A stretch of DNA of 9,922 nt from Lachnospiraceae bacterium (GTDB lineage Bacteria > Bacillota > Clostridia > Lachnospirales > Lachnospiraceae). The position numbers and the translations under genes were made by a program. Of the stretch, positions 6,576-9,922 are shown piece after piece (within the stretch, counting starts at the first letter, position 1; each line of letters begins with the position of its first letter). The notes beneath the pieces are model-generated. The model made no database searches, was not told the origin of the DNA, and saw only the letters and a program-made list of their open reading frames with translations. The DNA is taken from NCBI GenBank assembly GCA_900771955.1, contig CAAGPW010000046.1:1-9922 (forward strand). The letters run 5' to 3'.

Positions 6576-6595
6576 ATCTATTATGAGAGTATGAG

Positions 6596-6602
6596 AAAGG
6601 AG
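6596..6602 (+). promoter_or_regulatory. Ribosome binding site for the first exporter subunit
   Basis: AAAGGAG lies 5 nt before the ATG at 6608, inside the 32-nt gap after marR. No promoter or terminator is visible in the gap. Confidence 0.75.
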
Positions 6603-6607
6603 TCTGT

Positions 6608-8926
6608 ATGAGCAAAATATTTAAAAACCTTCTTCCGTTCTGGAAGTCAGTTATTATTATTCTGTTACTTTTGCTGGCGCAGGCATGGTGTGATCTGTCA
6701 CTGCCGCAGTATACATCGGATATCATTGATATCGGAATCCAGAACAGTGGTGTGGAACATGTACTTCCGGAGGCCGTGACCAAAGAGGAATTTGAAGCGG
6801 CAGAAACGTTTATGACGGAAGACGAGATAAAAGAATGGGAGAATTCCTACAAAGCGGACGGAGACAACTATATCCGTACCGAGAATGACAAAGATACATT
6901 AAATGATCTCGATGATGAACTTTCCATGGCGTTAGTCATGAATTACCAGATGTCCATGATGGATGAAGCAACGTTTCGGGAGACTATCGCAAAGCAGATG
7001 CAGGTTGATGCGGACACATTAAAGGATGTGCCGGTAGAGCAGATCGGTCAGATGCTTGGCATTGATCTTAAGACCTTTACACGGGAAAAAGAAGATGATG
7101 ACGGGAACAGGACCGAAGTGACCTGTGTGGATGTCAGACCGCTCTTTCAGAATATGTTAGACGGCGGTATGATGCAGAAATCGGATATTTTATCGGTGCG
7201 CGATGAGATGGAAAAATCCTTAAACGCAGTCGGAGATACGATGATAAGATCGATCGGTGTGGCATATGCGATCCAGTGTGATGAAGGCACGGGACTGGAT
7301 GTTGATCATATCCAGACCTCCTATTTGTGGGCAGAGGGACTGCGCATGATCGGACTGGCACTTCTCATGGGTGTTGCGACGGTACTGGTCGGACTGTTTG
7401 CATCCAGGGTTGCAGCGGGAGTCGGTATGAATCTCCGTGAAGGGCTGTTTAAAAAAGTTGTCGGATTTTCCAATGAAGAAATGGATCATTTTTCCACAGC
7501 TTCACTGATCACGAGAAGTACGAATGATGTGCAGCAGATCCAGATGGTCACGGTGTTGATGCTCCGTATGGTCATCTATGCACCGATTCTCGGGATCGGA
7601 GGTATCATCAAAGTTTATCAGACCGGAGCCGGCATGGGCTGGGTGATCGGTCTTGCGGTACTGGTCATTATGGGATTTGTTTCGGTACTGATGGCAGTCA
7701 CACTTCCGAAGTTCAAGCTGATGCAGAAGCTGGTTGACGGACTGAATCTGGTATCCCGTGAGATATTAACCGGTATTTCTGTAATCCGTGCATTCAGCAG
7801 GGAGAAAAAGGAAGAGGAACGCTTTGATGAGGCAAATACCAAACTGACAAAGACCATGCTCTTTACAAACCGTGTCATGACGCTTATGATGCCATGCATG
7901 ATGTTTATCATGTATGGACTGACGATCCTGATCGTATGGGTAGGTGCGCATAAGATTGAGGAAGGCGTGCTGCAGGTCGGAGCAATGACCGCGTTTATCA
8001 CATACGCGATGCAGATCGTTATGGCATTCCTGATGCTTACCATGATGTCCATTATGCTTCCAAGAGCCGGAGTTGCAGCAAACCGTATTGATGAGGTGTT
8101 AAAAACACCTTCCTCCATCACGGACGCAAAAGAGCCGGAAGCACTGACAGAACACAGCGGAAAAGTTACATTTTCCCATGTGAATTTCCGTTATCCGGGT
8201 GCGGAGGAGGATGTGTTAAGCGACATTGATTTTACTGCAAAGCCTGGACAGACCACGGCGATCATCGGAAGTACCGGCTGTGGAAAATCAACGTTAGTCA
8301 ACCTGATCCCGCGTCTTTATGATGTGACGGGCGGCGAGATCCTCTTAGACGGAAAGGATATCCGAAAGATCACCATGCATGACCTGCGTGAGGAGATCGG
8401 TTTTGTACCGCAGAAAGGAGTGCTGTTCTCCGGCACGATCGCAAGCAATCTGCGGTTTGGCAGAAGTGAGGCAACCGATGAGGAAATTGCAGAGGCGGCA
8501 CAGATCGCACAGGCAATGGAATTTATTGAGGAAAAGAGTGATAAATTTGAGAGTCCGATCGCACAGGGCGGAACCAACGTGTCCGGCGGTCAGAAGCAGC
8601 GTCTGGCAATTGCGCGTGCAATCGCCAAAAATCCGAAGATATTTGTATTTGATGACAGCTTTTCCGCACTTGACCTAAAAACGGATGCGGCACTCCGCAA
8701 AGCGCTTGCCAATAAGGTAAAGGACAGCACGGTGATCATTGTTGCACAGCGTATCAGTACGATCCTTCATGCGGAGCAGATCCTGGTGCTGGATGAAGGG
8801 CGGATTGTCGGCAGAGGCACGCATGAGGAACTGCTAAAAACCTGTGATGTATACCGTCAGATCGCAAAATCACAGCTTTCGGCAAAAGAACTCGGAATAG
8901 AAGATGACGGAAAGGAGGAAGCGTAA
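6608..8926 (+). CDS. ABCB-type exporter subunit with degenerate ATPase site and large extracellular insert
   Basis: One half of a heterodimeric multidrug-type ABC exporter, with membrane domain and ATPase fused. It has 772 residues against about 580 for typical half-transporters. TM1 is at about 14-33. Residues 40-243 form a long acidic, Met-containing stretch that should lie outside the cell, with two cysteines (173, 224). TM2 starts near 244, and four more helices follow to about 485. The ATPase domain starts near 515: Walker A GSTGCGKST (554-562), signature VSGGQ (658-662), Walker B FDD (681-683) with Asp683 in place of the catalytic glutamate, and Gln714 in place of the switch histidine (VAQRIST). 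Such changes mark the non-hydrolysing site of heterodimers such as TM287/288, LmrCD and BmrCD. Its stop codon directly abuts the start of the partner gene. MarR control suggests export of a toxic compound, but the substrate is unknown. Confidence 0.93.
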   Translation: MSKIFKNLLPFWKSVIIILLLLLAQAWCDLSLPQYTSDIIDIGIQNSGVEHVLPEAVTKEEFEAAETFMTEDEIKEWENSYKADGDNYIRTENDKDTLNDLDDELSMALVMNYQMSMMDEATFRETIAKQMQVDADTLKDVPVEQIGQMLGIDLKTFTREKEDDDGNRTEVTCVDVRPLFQNMLDGGMMQKSDILSVRDEMEKSLNAVGDTMIRSIGVAYAIQCDEGTGLDVDHIQTSYLWAEGLRMIGLALLMGVATVLVGLFASRVAAGVGMNLREGLFKKVVGFSNEEMDHFSTASLITRSTNDVQQIQMVTVLMLRMVIYAPILGIGGIIKVYQTGAGMGWVIGLAVLVIMGFVSVLMAVTLPKFKLMQKLVDGLNLVSREILTGISVIRAFSREKKEEERFDEANTKLTKTMLFTNRVMTLMMPCMMFIMYGLTILIVWVGAHKIEEGVLQVGAMTAFITYAMQIVMAFLMLTMMSIMLPRAGVAANRIDEVLKTPSSITDAKEPEALTEHSGKVTFSHVNFRYPGAEEDVLSDIDFTAKPGQTTAIIGSTGCGKSTLVNLIPRLYDVTGGEILLDGKDIRKITMHDLREEIGFVPQKGVLFSGTIASNLRFGRSEATDEEIAEAAQIAQAMEFIEEKSDKFESPIAQGGTNVSGGQKQRLAIARAIAKNPKIFVFDDSFSALDLKTDAALRKALANKVKDSTVIIVAQRISTILHAEQILVLDEGRIVGRGTHEELLKTCDVYRQIAKSQLSAKELGIEDDGKEEA
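8911..8918 (+). promoter_or_regulatory. Ribosome binding site for the second exporter subunit
   Basis: AAAGGAGG lies within the last codons of the preceding gene, 8 nt before the ATG at 8927. Together with the zero-base gap this indicates coupled translation of the two subunits. Confidence 0.8.
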
Positions 8927-9922
8927 ATGAGGGAACGTAATACAAAAATGCAAAGACGCGGTCCAATGGGCGGCAGAGGAATGGTTCCCGCGGAAAAGGC
9001 AAAAGATTTTAAAGGCTCCATCAAAAAGCTGATCGCCTATATCGGGCGCTATAAGATTGGTATTTTCTTTGTTATGATCTTTGCAGCGGTATCGACTGTG
9101 TTCAGCGTGATCGGACCGAAAGTGCTCGGTAAGGCAACCACAGAGCTTGCAACCGGACTTCAGAATAAGATCACAGGAACCGGAGGCATCGATTTTACAA
9201 AGATCGGAAGGATTCTTGTTTTCGTGCTGGCACTGTATGCGATCAGTGCGGTATTCAGCTTTTTCCAGGGCTGGATCATGACTGGAATTACGCAGAAGGT
9301 GTGTTACCGGATGCGAAAAGAGATCTCCGAAAAAATCAACCGGATGCCGATGAAATATTTTGAGAGCCGTACCTACGGAGAGGTTTTATCCCGGATCACG
9401 AACGATGTGGATACGTTAGGGCAGGGCTTAAACCAGAGTATCACACAGATCATTACCTCAACGGCAACGATTATCGGTGTACTCGTCATGATGCTCAGTA
9501 TTTCTCCGCTCATGACCCTGATCGCATTTGTGATCCTGCCGCTTTCCATGGGACTGATTTCATTTGTGGTGAAAAAATCCCAGAAATACTTCAAAACACA
9601 GCAGGAATATCTTGGTCACATCAATGGTCAGGTAGAGGAAGTTTACGGCGGTCATATGGTCATCAAGGTATATAATAAGGAAGAAGAAACGGTAGAAGAG
9701 TTTGAAAAAACAAACCGTGTACTTTATGATTCAGCATGGAAATCCCAGTTTTTATCCGGAATGATGCAGCCGATCATGATGTTTGTCGGAAACCTCGGTT
9801 ATGCAGCGGTTGCACTTTCGGGTGGACTGCTGGCAATCCGCGGTGTCATTACGATCGGTGATATCCAAGCATTTATCCAGTATGTGAGAAGCTTTACACA
9901 GCCGATCACACAGATTGCGCAG
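8927..9922 (+). CDS. ABCB-type exporter, partner subunit, 3'-truncated by window edge
   Basis: The frame is open for 332 codons to the right edge with no stop. The start is fixed by a strong ribosome binding site. The N-terminus is basic and Gly/Met-rich (RRGPMGGRGMVPAEKAKDFKG), common in the second subunit of such exporters in Firmicutes. TM1 is at about 42-63, a short outer loop follows (about 70-92), TM2 is at 94-118, and further helices lie near 173-213 and 280-304. Coupling-helix sequence MPMKYFESRTYGEVLSRITNDVD (about 140-162, split here as MPMKYFESR and GEVLSRITNDVD) is typical of ABCB transporters. The ATPase domain lies beyond the window, so it cannot be checked that this subunit carries the canonical catalytic glutamate and histidine expected of the partner of a degenerate subunit. 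It lacks the large insert of its partner. Confidence 0.92.
   Translation, partial: MRERNTKMQRRGPMGGRGMVPAEKAKDFKGSIKKLIAYIGRYKIGIFFVMIFAAVSTVFSVIGPKVLGKATTELATGLQNKITGTGGIDFTKIGRILVFVLALYAISAVFSFFQGWIMTGITQKVCYRMRKEISEKINRMPMKYFESRTYGEVLSRITNDVDTLGQGLNQSITQIITSTATIIGVLVMMLSISPLMTLIAFVILPLSMGLISFVVKKSQKYFKTQQEYLGHINGQVEEVYGGHMVIKVYNKEEETVEEFEKTNRVLYDSAWKSQFLSGMMQPIMMFVGNLGYAAVALSGGLLAIRGVITIGDIQAFIQYVRSFTQPITQIAQ

Noticed and set aside
7618..8121. Long minus-strand open frame of 167 codons inside the first exporter gene
   Set aside because: It is antisense to a conserved ABC membrane domain, and its composition is that of a reverse-frame shadow.
1..9922. Search for CRISPR repeats, transposases, insertion-sequence ends, phage genes, tRNA or rRNA
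   Set aside because: No spaced repeat array, recombinase motif, target-site duplication or structured RNA gene was seen. Every long stretch is explained by ordinary coding sequence.

Overview
The window looks like chromosome from a low-to-mid GC Gram-positive anaerobe of the Clostridia, most likely Lachnospiraceae. That placement is an inference from protein style, strong purine-rich ribosome binding sites, a sigma-A type promoter, and an adaptor/ATPase/permease set with no outer-membrane partner. All recognisable genes are on the plus strand and densely packed. I see no mobile element, CRISPR array, tRNA or rRNA.

Layout. (1) Positions 1-1046: the 3' part of a membrane-anchored GGDEF diguanylate cyclase, cut by the left edge. 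(2) 1181-2410: a CLC-family antiporter whose motifs fit the fluoride/proton branch (CLC-F) better than a chloride channel. (3) 2518-5987: a three-gene MacA/MacB-type operon of adaptor, ATPase and permease. It is preceded by three TTAAGAAA repeats spaced 11 and 22 bp apart, which resemble an OmpR/CiaR-type response-regulator site. (4) 5988-6116: a regulatory gap with a consensus promoter (TTGACA-N17-TAGAAT) whose -10 box runs into a perfect 15-bp inverted repeat followed by a T-run. This may be both the terminator of the upstream operon and the operator of the next one. (5) 6117-9922: a MarR-family repressor gene followed by the two subunits of a heterodimeric ABCB-type exporter. The second subunit is cut by the right edge.

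How the genes may work together. Two independent ABC export systems sit side by side. One is MacAB-like and possibly under two-component control. The other is a multidrug-type heterodimer probably controlled by the MarR protein encoded at the start of its own operon. With the putative fluoride exporter, the stretch reads as an envelope and toxicant defence neighbourhood. The cyclase has no evident functional link to the rest. I found no clearly new system. The best leads are the CiaR-like repeats, the operator/terminator palindrome, and a roughly 200-residue extracellular insert in the exporter subunit with the degenerate ATPase site.
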